Assembly (NCBI GenBank): GCA_004431415.1
Contig: QPMI01000627.1
Span: forward strand, 124,001-188,000
DNA from: Cyanophora paradoxa
Taxonomy: Eukaryota; Glaucocystophyceae; Cyanophorales; Cyanophoraceae
Length of the DNA stretch: 64,000 nt
Direction of reading: 5' to 3'
A model generated the notes under the pieces. That model saw only the letters and a list, made by a program, of their open reading frames with translations, was not told where the DNA came from and searched no databases. This document shows, piece after piece, positions 1 to 11,100 of this stretch (within the stretch, counting starts at the first letter, position 1; each line of letters opens with the position of its first letter). Position numbers and translations under genes: made by a program.

Positions 1-774
1 TAGACGATGCCGAGCTTGTGGAGATGGCCCAGCGCGAGGCAGATCTCCGCCGCGTAGTACTGGGCGACGGGCTCCGGGAAGAATTTCTCCCGCTTGAGGT
101 GGAAGAAGAGCTCGCCGCCGACGAGAAAGTCGAGGATGAGGTACAGCTTCCCGTTCGTCTGGAAGGCGTAGTGCAGCTTCACGATGAACGGGTGCTGCAC
201 GTCGCTCAGGATCGCCCGCTCCGTCACCGTACCCCTGATCTGCCGCGACTTGACGACGGCGTCCTTGCGGATCACCCTGCGCGGGGCTCAGCCGAGGCTG
301 CGCGCGCGTGCGCGGGAGCGGAGCGCCGCACTTCATCGCGTAGAGCTCCTTCGTGTCCCGCTTGCGGACGAGGAGGACTTTGGCGAACGAGCCGCGGCCC
401 AGCACCTTCAGGATCTGCGGGGCGCGGGTCGGAGGCGCGCTTCGGCGCACCGTGGCGAAGCCGAGCCGCGACGAACGGCGTACCTCGAAGTCTTCCAGCA
501 TCGTTCTCTTCGGCGGCTGCACTGCAGCTGGGCTCGGCTCTGGCGCCCTGGACGACGGCTGCTCGTCCTCCTGGTCGTACGCGGCGAGGCAGAGCGTAGA
601 GACGGCGCGCTTCATGCGCGGGGCCTCCTCCACAGGCGCAATCTCCGGCGATTTCACGAAATCCGAACGACGCCGCAGACATTCCGCGGGCGTGAGCGAT
701 GCCGGCGGCGACGGAATGACCTTCTGCGCCTTCCCGTGGATTTCGCCCCTGCGCGCGCAACGGCCGGTTCGCAT
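1..774 (-). CDS. AGC-family serine/threonine protein kinase, N-terminal part
   Basis: The catalytic domain is read on the minus strand in three exons: 774-484, 414-332 and 276-1, joined by introns 483-415 (GTACGC...CGCAG) and 331-277 (GTGCGG...GCGCAG), both in phase. Exon 1 gives a 97-residue Pro/Ser-rich N-terminus ending LEDFE. Exon 2 carries the glycine-rich loop GRGSFAKV and the catalytic lysine in YAMK. Exon 3 carries [13 protein letters not shown] and the hinge LYLILDF, then HLHKLGIVY, and the window ends just before the expected HRD/YRD loop. This order and wording match the RSK/S6K/PKA-type AGC group, which phosphorylates Ser/Thr using ATP. The kinase core beyond the C-helix and any hydrophobic-motif tail lie outside the window, so the subfamily cannot be fixed. 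The start ATG (774-772) is the first in-frame ATG seen and is a prediction. Confidence 0.88.
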   Translation of the reverse strand, partial: MRTGRCARRGEIHGKAQKVIPSPPASLTPAECLRRRSDFVKSPEIAPVEEAPRMKRAVSTLCLAAYDQEDEQPSSRAPEPSPAAVQPPKRTMLEDFEVRRSSRLGFATVRRSAPPTRAPQILKVLGRGSFAKVLLVRKRDTKELYAMKCGAPLPRTRAQPRLSPAQGDPQGRRRQVAADQGYGDGAGDPERRAAPVHREAALRLPDEREAVPHPRLSRRRRALLPPQAGEILPGARRPVLRGGDLPRAGPSPQARHRL

Positions 775-954
775 TCGACGGCGAGTTCCGACCACAGGGG
801 GCAACGCACAGTCCGATGGACATGTAGCGTTCGCGAACTACTGTCGTCGGAGCGATCTGCAGCGTCTTATCCAACTCCCGGTGGCCGTGGTGGCCCAAGT
901 GCCCGTTCGAGTGGATCACCGTGTGCTGCAAGTGGTGCACTGCGCCAAGGGCGC

Positions 955-1515
955 TCAGAGCGATAAACGAGATACTTGGAGCCGTGCCGAACCTGAGCTA
1001 TCGTACAGAGTCAAGCAATCCGCATCCTCCGCTGCATGCTCCATATCATGCTGGATCTCGTCCAGGCTGAACATGTTCTTGGCATTCGCTGGCTCTGCGC
1101 CGCGGTCGGAGAGCGTCGCCAAAGGCGTTGCGGAAGCGCGCACGCTCTTGCCGGGGCAGCCTGACGTGCGCCGGCGAATCTGGGACATCGTTGGTGTCGC
1201 CGCCATCAGAGCCCGGGCGAAGCGCTGGAAGGTCGTCACCACGCGAGGGCGGAAGCTCGATATCGATTAGCTTTACGCCTCCAACACCTGAATCGAAGGC
1301 GCCCGCATGAGCACCGGCGCGGAAACCGCGCTGCGGCAACGTGGCGACAGATGCTGTCCCAGAACTTGGCCGTTCGGGCTCGCGTGTGCGAACGCACCCT
1401 CAATAAGCTCCTTCAGCTCGTTCATGCTCTGCTTCCTGGACTTGACCGCGGCGGCCACGTCGGCCACGGAGGGACCAAGCCCATCCGCCTCGAAGAAGAG
1501 CTCATCGTCTCCCAT
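955..1515 (-). CDS. hypothetical protein, two exons
   Basis: The ATG at 1515-1513 opens an acidic N-terminus (MGDDELFFEADGLGPS) followed by a helical stretch. Exon 1 (1515-1288) joins exon 2 (1224-955) by a 63-base intron, GTGTTG...TTCCAG, in phase 0. This bypasses an immediate stop in the unspliced frame. The product would be about 165 residues, with a second acidic segment near the C-terminus (MFSLDEIQHDMEHAAEDAD). No family is recognised. It lies between the kinase and the divergently read EF-hand gene. Support is only frame continuity and a typical intron size; the exon 2 end could differ. Confidence 0.42.
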
Positions 1516-1837
1516 CGCTGCTGCTGATACGCGCCTCACTGGCGCCCGCTCTCTGGGTCCTCCCGGAGCACGAGGATGCGTAAGCGCGCTCACAAATGAT
1601 GGAGTAGGGTACTGGGTTGAGCAACGCAAGACAGGCGTATCCCCACCCGGAACTTCGTTACTTCGGAGCTCGCCGGCAGCAACCTCCAAGCAGCAACGAT
1701 GCCGTCCCCCGCCGCCAGCGATGCGCCGCCGCGCCTTCCGCCCACTGGTGCGTCGGAACCTTCGCCGAGCGCACCAGCGCCCGGCGTCACACGAACGACT
1801 GACCAACCGATCGCTTCGCCGCCGCCGCCTTGCAGAC

Positions 1838-2997
1838 ATGGTGCGAGTGGCGACCAGCCCTGCCGACGCCTGCGCCTCCCACTTCCTAGAGCGCACAACC
1901 TCCGGGGGCTAGAGCGCGCTCCGGCTCGAGCGCGGGCTTCTTCCTCGTCGGCGGCGAGCTCTTCTTCACTGAGCCTAGCGCAGTTCACTCCCAGCAATCT
2001 CCAGGAGTGGGAGGATCAGTTCGATCTGATGGACAAGGACCCGGGTGAGTAGATGGCATTTCGGCAGTGGCCGGCCAGCTAGAGCGCCCCGCCAACGGCC
2101 TGGCCGAGCGACAGTCCCCTGCTCCCTGCGTCAGAGGCTGCGAAGCCGCCCGGCCAGCTAACCGACTGTCGTTTGCGCCCTGCTTACGGCCTGGCCCGCA
2201 GCGGGCGGCCACAAGGGCTACATCACTCCGGAGGAGCTCGCCCAGTTCGCCAAGGAGGAGTTCGGCGAGGATTTGGATGCCGAGGACCTTCGCTTCGTCG
2301 ACAAGAACGACGACGGCAAGATTACCTTCGCCGAGGTCCGCGCCGCAGGCAGTGCGCTGGCCGCCGCGAGCGCTGAGGCTGGCCGGTCGGCTTCGTGCAG
2401 TTCGCCGCTGTCGCCATGGCCGAGCGCGCGGAGGACGAGGGCGAGAAGCCGCCGACGCCGGCGGAGATCCGCGACATCTTTGACTACATGGACAAGGCAA
2501 GCCGCCGGCACTTGCGCCCCACCGCCCGCCCCGCCGTTCTGACCGCGGAGCCCAGGACAAGGCGAGCGAGCGTGCCGCGCGGGCCCAGGCCCTCCCTCCT
2601 CCCCCAGCCGCCCCTGACTCAGAGCCGTAGAATGGGAGCCTGTCCGAGGAGGAGCTGTCCAAGGCGCGCCCGCCGCCCTCGGCCTGCGGCCCGCGGACGC
2701 ATGCAGCAGCTGACCCTCCCGGCGCAGATGATCAACGGCCAGGGTGACTACCTGACCCCCGCCGAGCTGGCGGAGCTGGTCGCGCTCAACATCTCCGCGT
2801 GGGACGACGACGGCAACCACGAGGTCGCTTCCGCCCCCCTCCGCGCACCCCCCCTTACCTGGCCGCCGCCGCTGAGGCACCCGCGCAGATCTCGTTCGGT
2901 GCGCGCAGCGCCAGCCTCGGCCCATCTTTTCCCCGCCCGCGCTTTCCGCGAGCCTCCCCTGCGCGCAGACGAGTTCATCGACCAGTTCGAGATGTAA
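1838..2997 (+). CDS. EF-hand calcium-binding protein, four EF-hand-like loops
   Basis: Exons: 1838-1840 (ATG alone, tentative), 1984-2044, 2202-2335, 2401-2496, 2631-2663, 2728 to about 2823, and 2969-2997 (stop TAA 2995-2997). Loops in order: DKDPAGGHKG then YITPEEL; DKNDDGKITFAEF; a loop split by an intron after MDK and resuming NGSLSEEEL; and DDDGNHE resuming DEF. The second loop is fully canonical; the first has a two-residue insertion. Donors at 2497 (GCAAGC) and 2664 (GCGCGC) are GC-AG. The last junction (about 2824-2968) is unresolved: a plain GT donor after GAG leaves the terminal exon one base out of frame. An alternative start is an in-frame ATG at 1699, which would add a long Pro/Ser-rich N-terminus. 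The protein probably senses or buffers calcium. It is arranged tail to tail with calmodulin. Confidence 0.8.
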
Positions 2998-3374
2998 AGT
3001 TCGGCCCGCCCCTGCAAGTTCCGGCCGGGCCGGCCCGCAGCAAGCCACGCCGCGACGGTGTAGCGTTAGCTCGCGCAAGGCACTTGTGCAAGCGCTCTTA
3101 AGTTTCATATGTACAGCTTGATTCAATGGAATTATGATTCGATCTCAAGCCCCAAAGAGTGACGCACTCCCGAGTGACCGCAGCAGGTCGAGGGAGCATC
3201 GGGGGCTGCAAGCTTTTTGAAACTGGTTTGATTCCTGTGCAAGCGGACTACCTATCTGAGTCTACCCACGCGTCTAGAATAAGGCGGGATCTCGAATACA
3301 CTACGACGCCTTACTTGCCTGCAGACAGAATGCCGTCAGCAGGCGGAAGCTAGGAAGATGCGAATGCACGCGAA
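2998..3374. other. convergent spacer between EF-hand and calmodulin genes
   Basis: This stretch of about 380 bases separates the stop codons of two genes that point at each other. No open frame or repeat of note is seen. It must hold both 3' untranslated regions; no AATAAA signal is obvious. Confidence 0.5.
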
Positions 3375-4636
<1,262 letters not shown>

Positions 4637-7455
4637 ATGGTGCGCGGGGCCGCGCTCGGCCCCGTGCGTGTTCAAAGCCCGACCGATTGACGCAGGACAT
4701 CTTCTTCGCCTCCGGCTACGGGGAAATTGATCGCATCAAGCACCTCTTGTCCCAGGGCGTTACCGTTACCTCGCGGGACTCAGGCGGCAAGACGGCGTTG
4801 CACTGGGTTCGAAAGTGCAGGCCGGACGCCGCAGGCCCGCGCTCACGCCCTCTGCAGGCCGCTCTGAACAATCACGTTAAGGTCGCCGAAGTACTGCTCT
4901 CGTCCGGCGCCGACGTGAACGCCAAGTCTGAGGACACGGAGGAGCAGGCGCCCTTGGCCTGGTGCGGTCGCCATACCTTTGCCCCGCAGTCCGCGTTGCC
5001 AATCTCTGACTCTGAGACGCGTGCAGGGCGTGCATCAAGGGTGCGGAGCGCCCTTGCCAGTCCTCGCAGGACCGCCGCCCGACGCACGCCGCGGCGCAGG
5101 GCACGGGCGAATGGTCAAGTATTTAATCGACCACGGGGCCGACATACACATGAAGGACTCGCGTGGATACACCGCCCTTACGCACAGCATCCAGTGCGGG
5201 CGCCCCGTGCCCCCGTCGCGGCGCTCCTGACCCCGCCGGCAGGTACGGGCAGATCGCTCTCGCGGCCTTCCTGCACGGTTTGGGGTCCGACCTCGAGGAA
5301 GAAGATAAGCTGGGCCATACAGCTCTCCACTGGGGTACGCCGCCCGCCCAGACGCCTGCCTCGCTCCGCCCACCGACCGCCGCGCAGCCGCGTACCAAGG
5401 ACACGAGTGTGGCCCCGCCCCGCCCCGCCCCGCCCCGCCCCGCCCCGCCCCGCCTCGAGCTGACGATTACGCAGCCGGCTTATCGACTGGCTTCTGACAA
5501 AGCGAGTGGCGCTGGACAAAATGGACTCGACCCGCGCGACGGCGCTGCACTACGCAGCGGGGCGCAGCAACTTCTCTTCCGTGGCGTGCCTCGTGCGGGC
5601 CGGCGCGCGTCTGGACCTGGTGGACGCTGAGGGCAAGATGCCGGAGGAGATCGCGGCGGACAGGGGGTACGCCGCGATCGCGCGGTTCCTTCACGTGCGG
5701 CGGACGAAGAAGTGGGCGGCCCTCTTCGTGCCGGGGCCCGACATGCCCACGCCGGGCCTCATGCTGACTTTCCTGAGCCTCACGGCGCTCGACATTCTCA
5801 TGTACTTCCTCATGGTCCTCCGTGCGTGCCCCGGGCGTACCCCCCGCTGGCCGCCCCCTTCCTCCCGCCCTTGATGCACGGCGGACCCGCAGCCCGCACC
5901 TCCGATTACACCCTTACCACCGTCGTCTTCCTTGCGCTCGTGACATGGTGCGCTCGGCGCCGCAGCGCGGCGCCGCCGCGCGGGGGGCGCCCCTCACGCG
6001 CGGCCGGGGGGTACGCAGCATGCTCTACTGCTACTTCCGGGCCTACTTCATGGACCCGGGATTCGTGCCCAAAGGCGGGGACTCGCGCCTCAGCGTTCTC
6101 TCGCTCAAGGAGGGCGCCGGCGGCGGCGCCGGCGACCCGCTCCTGAGCGCGGACGGCGTCGAGCTCGAGGCGAACCTTGCTGACCGCACCCACTGCTACT
6201 CCTGCGACGTGCGCGGCCCCCGCCGCCCTCGCGTTCCCTTCCTTCCTTTCTGCTTCCCAGCGCGCCGGGCAGGTCCGCCGCCCGCCCCGCTCCAAGCACT
6301 GCCGCTTCTGCAACCGCTGCGTCGGCAAGTTCGACCACGTACGTTCGTTCGTGCCTCGGCCGCTCTTGTCCGCGCCCGCTCTCCCGCCCGCCCGCCCGCC
6401 CACGACGCCCTCCGCAGCACTGCGGCTGGCTCAACTCTTGCGTCGGGTGCGCCGAGCCGACGTCGGCCCCGCCTCGCTCGCCGCTGACGGAGCGAGCGCG
6501 CGCGCGGCCGCGTGCAGCGAGAAGAACCACCGCTACTTCTACCTCTACGTCGTGCAGCTCACCATCGCGATGGCCATCCTCATTGTCCTGACGGGCATCG
6601 GTGCGCCCCGCTGGCCCGCCCGCCCGCCCGCCCGCTCGGTCGGCTCCGATTCGCGCCGCGCGTCTGACTCCGCCCCGTCCGCAGCCATCGCCCGCGACCC
6701 GCGCTTCCCGGACCCGTTCTCGTGCGAAGCCGGGCGCGCACCTGCGATCGCCTTAGAGGCTGACGGCGGCTGCGCGGCGCGGCGCGGCGCGCCGCGGCGC
6801 AGGTTCGGCCCGTTCGTGGCTTACGCGCTCGCCGATATTCCCCTTATGTCCTTCTGCCTCTTCTACACCGTTCTCATCGAGTGCGTGCGCATGCGCGCTC
6901 CGCCGGGGCTTTCCCCATCTTCTTTGCCCGCCACGGCGCTGCCTTGCCGGGGTCTCACGCGCGGGCGGGCGGGCGCTTCCCCCAGGCTTGGCGTCACGGG
7001 CCTCACCATCGGCCAGAGCGTCCAGGTGCGAGCGGGCCGCCCGGCGGGCCGCCTGCGCGGCCTCACTCACGAACGCGGCGGCCCGCCTCAGATTGCGACC
7101 AACCTTACCACCAACGAATCTCACAACTGGCGGCGGTACCCCTACCTCCAGAGGCCCGACATGAGCTTCTTCAACCGTGCGGCCCGGCCCGGGGCCCCCC
7201 AGCCTCGCGAAGCTAAGCCGGGGCCGCGCAGCCTACGACGAGGGGGTCATCGGAAACTTTTTGGTGTTCTTCGGCCTCAAGCGGCCCAGGCCGGTGCGCC
7301 CCGCCCGGCCCGGCCCAACCCCGCCCGGCCCGGCCCGGCCCGCCTTGCCGTCCCGCCGCCGCCGCCGACGGCTGTGCCCGCAGATCGACGAGGCTGCTCT
7401 CATGCGGGGCCCCTCGGCTCGGCCGGCGGACGTCAGCCCCGAGGAGGACGTCTGA
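4637..7455 (+). CDS. ankyrin-repeat DHHC palmitoyltransferase (AKR1/ZDHHC17-like)
   Basis: Nineteen exons join with consistent phase to 526 residues: 4637-4639, 4696-4806, 4858-4961, 5027-5040, 5100-5193, 5243-5334, 5388-5406, 5475-5821, 5893-5947, 6019-6208, 6273-6338, 6418-6446, 6518-6600, 6685-6721, 6803-6880, 6986-7025, 7092-7176, 7232-7293, 7384-7455. The N-terminal part carries ankyrin repeats (GGKTALHWAALNNH, GADVNAKS, HGADIHMKD, LGHTALHW, TALHYAAGR). Two membrane helices follow (LMLTFLSLTALDILMYFLMVL; YTLTTVVFLALV), then the zinc-binding CYSCDVRRPPRSKHC...NRC, then DHHCGWLNSCVGEKNHRYF, two further helices, TTNE, and the C-terminal NPYDEG motif. These are the hallmarks of protein S-acyltransferases, which transfer palmitate from CoA to cysteine via the DHHC cysteine in Golgi or endosomal membranes. 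Exons of 14 bases (5027) and 19 bases (5388) are needed to complete ankyrin helices. Intron 5407-5474 contains (CCCCG)n. Confidence 0.95.
5409..5455. repeat. CCCCG pentanucleotide tandem repeat
   Basis: About eight CCCCG units lie inside the intron between the 19-base microexon and exon 8 of the palmitoyltransferase gene. The sense strand is C-rich, as in other introns here. Confidence 0.85.
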
Positions 7456-8101
7456 TTGAGTCGATAAGAACACCGCGTGCGAGCAAGCCACGCGTGCCGG
7501 GCACAGCCTAGCCTCAACTCTGCCGCCACACCCAAGCACCGTAGGTTTTTCCGAGCCCCGAGGATTCGGGGGACGTCTGCGGGTCGCCCGGCCCCCGCCT
7601 CCCTCCCCCGGCCCCCGCCTCCCCTCCCCGCCGTCGACTTTCCAGTCGAAGGCGTGTCAAGTCCGCTTCCATTTATATTTGGGTACCAGTATATGTCTGC
7701 AGCTGTAGCTAATGATCATTAAAGAAAAGGATCAATTCCGCTGAAGTCAACCATGCTGCATCGCGGCATATGCATGCGCACTGCAGCCGCAGTGCCCAGC
7801 TTTCCGTTCCGCAGTGCTTTGCGGCACTGCGGGGCGCATATATATACTTCAAATCATGAGTCCTAGAACGCCTGGCCGAACCCGGTGACCAACCGAGCAA
7901 CTTGGCACTGCGGCAATTAGATGTTTTTTCATGGGTCCTCGTACTACACCGGGGCCCGGGGCACTTCAGCTTCACTAGCTGCTTCTAGATCTCCCGCATA
8001 CTAAAACTCGGATCTCGTCGATCTGACGAGATTGTCGATAACGTCGCCTGCGGCTCTGGGCCGGACGGCAGGAGCCCTGGGCCGGCGCTGCTCCGGATCC
8101 C
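7456..8101. other. convergent intergenic spacer
   Basis: This stretch lies between the stop of the palmitoyltransferase gene and the stop of the BMP-tandem receptor. A pyrimidine-rich block (7600-7632) gives way to AT-richer DNA with TATATA and GCATATGCATGCGC palindromes. No supported coding sequence is seen. Confidence 0.5.
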
Positions 8102-11100
8102 TCACACGGTGACGCTCGAGCCGCGCCCGCCGCCGCGCCCGCCGCGCTCGTCCCCGTACAGCAGCGCCGCGTTGGCCCGGATCTGCGAATGAAGGGGGGT
8201 ACGCGTCAGCCAGGGGGGGAAGGGGGGGGGGGAGCGGCACCAAGCGGCCCTCGGCGCGGCGGCGGCAACAGAAGGCCGCGCCCACGGCTGCGGGCGCGGG
8301 GCTAAGCTAAGCGGCGGGGCGAGGCGGGCGGGCGGGGCGGGACGGACCGGCGGCGACGACGACGACGCCGGCGCAGAGAATGACGGCAAAGACCTCACCG
8401 CCCGAGAGGCCCCCGCCCCCGCCCCCGCCCGAGGGCGGCGGCGGCGAGGGGGCCCCGCCCCCGCCTCCGCCGCCCCCGCCGCCTCCTCCGCCACCGCCTC
8501 CGCCTCCGGCGGATTGGGACGGGGACGGGGAAGAGGAAGGGGACGGGGTCGGGGACGGGGAGGGGGAGGGGGAGGGGGAGGGCGTGGGGGAAGGGCCGGC
8601 GGCGGGGGCGCAGGAGGGGCAGACGGCCGCGTACCTAATTATAAGAAGAGGTCGGTATCAGAAAGCGGCTTTCTAGTTATAAACATAATCAAGCATCAAA
8701 GAGCGCACGAGTAGACGGCGTCGGACTGGGAAGCGCAGGCGGGGGCGCCGGGAGCCGGCGGGGCGGAGGCGTTCACGGGGCAGGCGACCAGCAGCGCCCC
8801 GCAGCCGCGCGGGATCGAGACCGACGCCGTCCCGTTTCCTGCCGCGGGGGGATTAGGGGGGACTGGGGGTGAGAAAGGGGGGTAAATCTAGCACCGTCGT
8901 AGGCGAGGGGCACGACGGGGAGGAGGACCGTCGCCGACGCCGCGGCGGCGACCGCCGCCGCTTCCGGGTCCTGCGGGGTACGTCGATCTCCGGGAAAGAG
9001 GGAGCGGGGGGTACGCGCCCTCTCGAAGGACGCGTCCATGCACACGAACTCCACGCTGGGGTACACGGGTTGAGGGAGGGAGGGGAAGGAACGACGGGGG
9101 GTACAGGGCCGGGCACCGGAGGGCGGACTGGCCGCCGAGGGCGGAGAAGGCGAGGGTGAAGTTGGCCCCGGGTACAGCGAACGCGACCCCGGGGGGGCGA
9201 GGCGAGGAGGCCGCCACGAGCGCTGCGGGCGGGGAGCGTCAGGAAGGATGGGGGGGTACGGGCGTCAAGCCCCGCCCGGGCGCACCGGGGTCGACGCCCG
9301 AGCGGGGTAGGGTCGCGAGGCCGGGGAGAGACGGGAGCGCGCCCGCCGTCGTACCCACCTGCCGCGGCGATCGAATTGTTCAGCCCCTGCGGGGCAGGGC
9401 GGGCGGGCGGAACGGGCGGGCGGGCGATGGCGCGCCTGGGCAGGGGCGGTCCAGAGGAGGCCGGGCGCGCCCGTGTCGAGGCTGACGCCGGGGTACCGCG
9501 TTCCGAGGGCGAGGGCCCGCGCCGCAGATTCGAGGGCGGCCTGCGCGGCGGGGGTACCGGAGACGCCGCAGGCGCCGTGGCAGGGCGCCGTGGAGACGGC
9601 TCCTGCGCCTACGCCCATCCTGCAAAGCAATGAAAACGGAACGAAACGAAACGAAACGAAACGAAACGCGGCACCGCTTCGTGCCGGAACGGAAGGCGCC
9701 GATCGAAGCCCACGCGATGGACCGCCGGACCTGCCCCAAGTCAGCGGACGGGGGAGGAAACGGGAGGGGGGTACAGGGATCGCACGGCGGCCTCGGGGCG
9801 GCGCATCGCTGAGGAGAGGAGGCGATCGGAGCCGGGGGCGGTACCCCCCGCGAAGGTGCCCTCGTACTCGTCCTGAAGGAAAGCTCAGCAAAGTTGGGGG
9901 GTACTGGAGCGGCCGGCCCGAAAAGAATAAAAAAAGAGCCGCGCACGGCGCCGAATCCGATGACGTACGCAGTTGTGTTCGCAGCCGCTGAGCTGCGGAG
10001 CGCCTCAGAAATTAAAAAAATTGAATGGAAGGGCGCCGTAGAGGGGGGTACCGGATCGCCGAGGAGCCTGCCTCGCCCCCCGCCCCGAAAACGACGTCGG
10101 CCCCCGCAGCGACGGCCTCCGCCGCGGCCGCCGCGCCGGCCGCCTGCGAGAACGGGGGTAAACGGAAGGAGCGGTGGGGCAGGGGGGGTAGACTGGGGTA
10201 CAGGGGACGCACGGCGTCGGAGGGGGAGGGTACGGTGCGGACGACGAGGCGGCAGTCGGGGCAGGCGAGGGCCGCCCCCCGCCGGAAGCCGGCGACCGCC
10301 CGCGCCGCGGGCAGCGACGCCTCTGCCCGCCGCGCCGGTGAGACGAAAAGCGGAGGGGAGAAGGCGGCGGGGGCTACCGGTCGCCCCGACTGCTGCGACG
10401 GCGCGGGAGCGCGTCACGGAGCCGGCGAGTACCCCCGCAAGGAACCCGGCCTGCGGAAGTCCCGGGTACACGTACGTTCCGGATTAAACGCTTGGAAGAA
10501 AAGGGGAAGGACAGGGGGTACCTCAGCGTCGTCGATTAGCAGGCCCTCGACGGCCTGGCCGGGGCCCGGTGCCGGCCCCTCCGGGAACGTCACGGGGGTC
10601 CCGGGGGCCCTGAAGGGGTGGGGGAAGATATCAAATCAGATCAGATCGGATCGGATCATATCGGATCGGGTGGGTGGGCCACGCACTTGACGAGGACTGC
10701 CTGGTAGGCCATCGAGAGCTGGGAGAGGGGTATCAGCGGCCGGGCAGGGGGATAGGGGAGGGAGGGGGATGGGGAGGGGAGGGGAGGGGTGCGGGTACCT
10801 GCGCTGGGTCGGAGAGCAGGGGAACGATCTACGGGATGCGGGATCAGAGGACTGGGTGTGGAAGAAATGGGGGTACTGGGCATGCCTGGTTGCACTTCAG
10901 ATTCGCTAGAACCGAAACGGCTTCGTCGTAAGCCGCCTACGAGAGTACAGGGTAAGAAACAGGAAGGGGGGGGAGGAAGGACGTGGAAGGGGGTACCTGG
11001 TCGGCGGAAACGGCCCCCGTCCAACGCTTCGTCACGCCTGGGGTGCGCAGGAGTCAGAGGTGAAAGGGGGGGTACAGTCACGAGACGGGGGTACCGGGAC

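Noticed and set aside
1699-2052. Long N-terminus for the EF-hand protein starting at 1699
   Set aside because: Composition is low-complexity Pro/Ser/Arg and a shorter start with an intron after ATG fits neighbours; kept only as an alternative.
8380-8676. Plus-strand open frame with polyproline and Gly/Glu runs
   Set aside because: It is the complement of the Gly/Pro stalk exon and C-rich intron of the minus-strand BMP-tandem gene.
9628-9668. (ACGAA)n at 9640-9668 as a telomere-like repeat
   Set aside because: It is a short intronic microsatellite in the BMP-tandem gene, interstitial and unlike known telomeric units.
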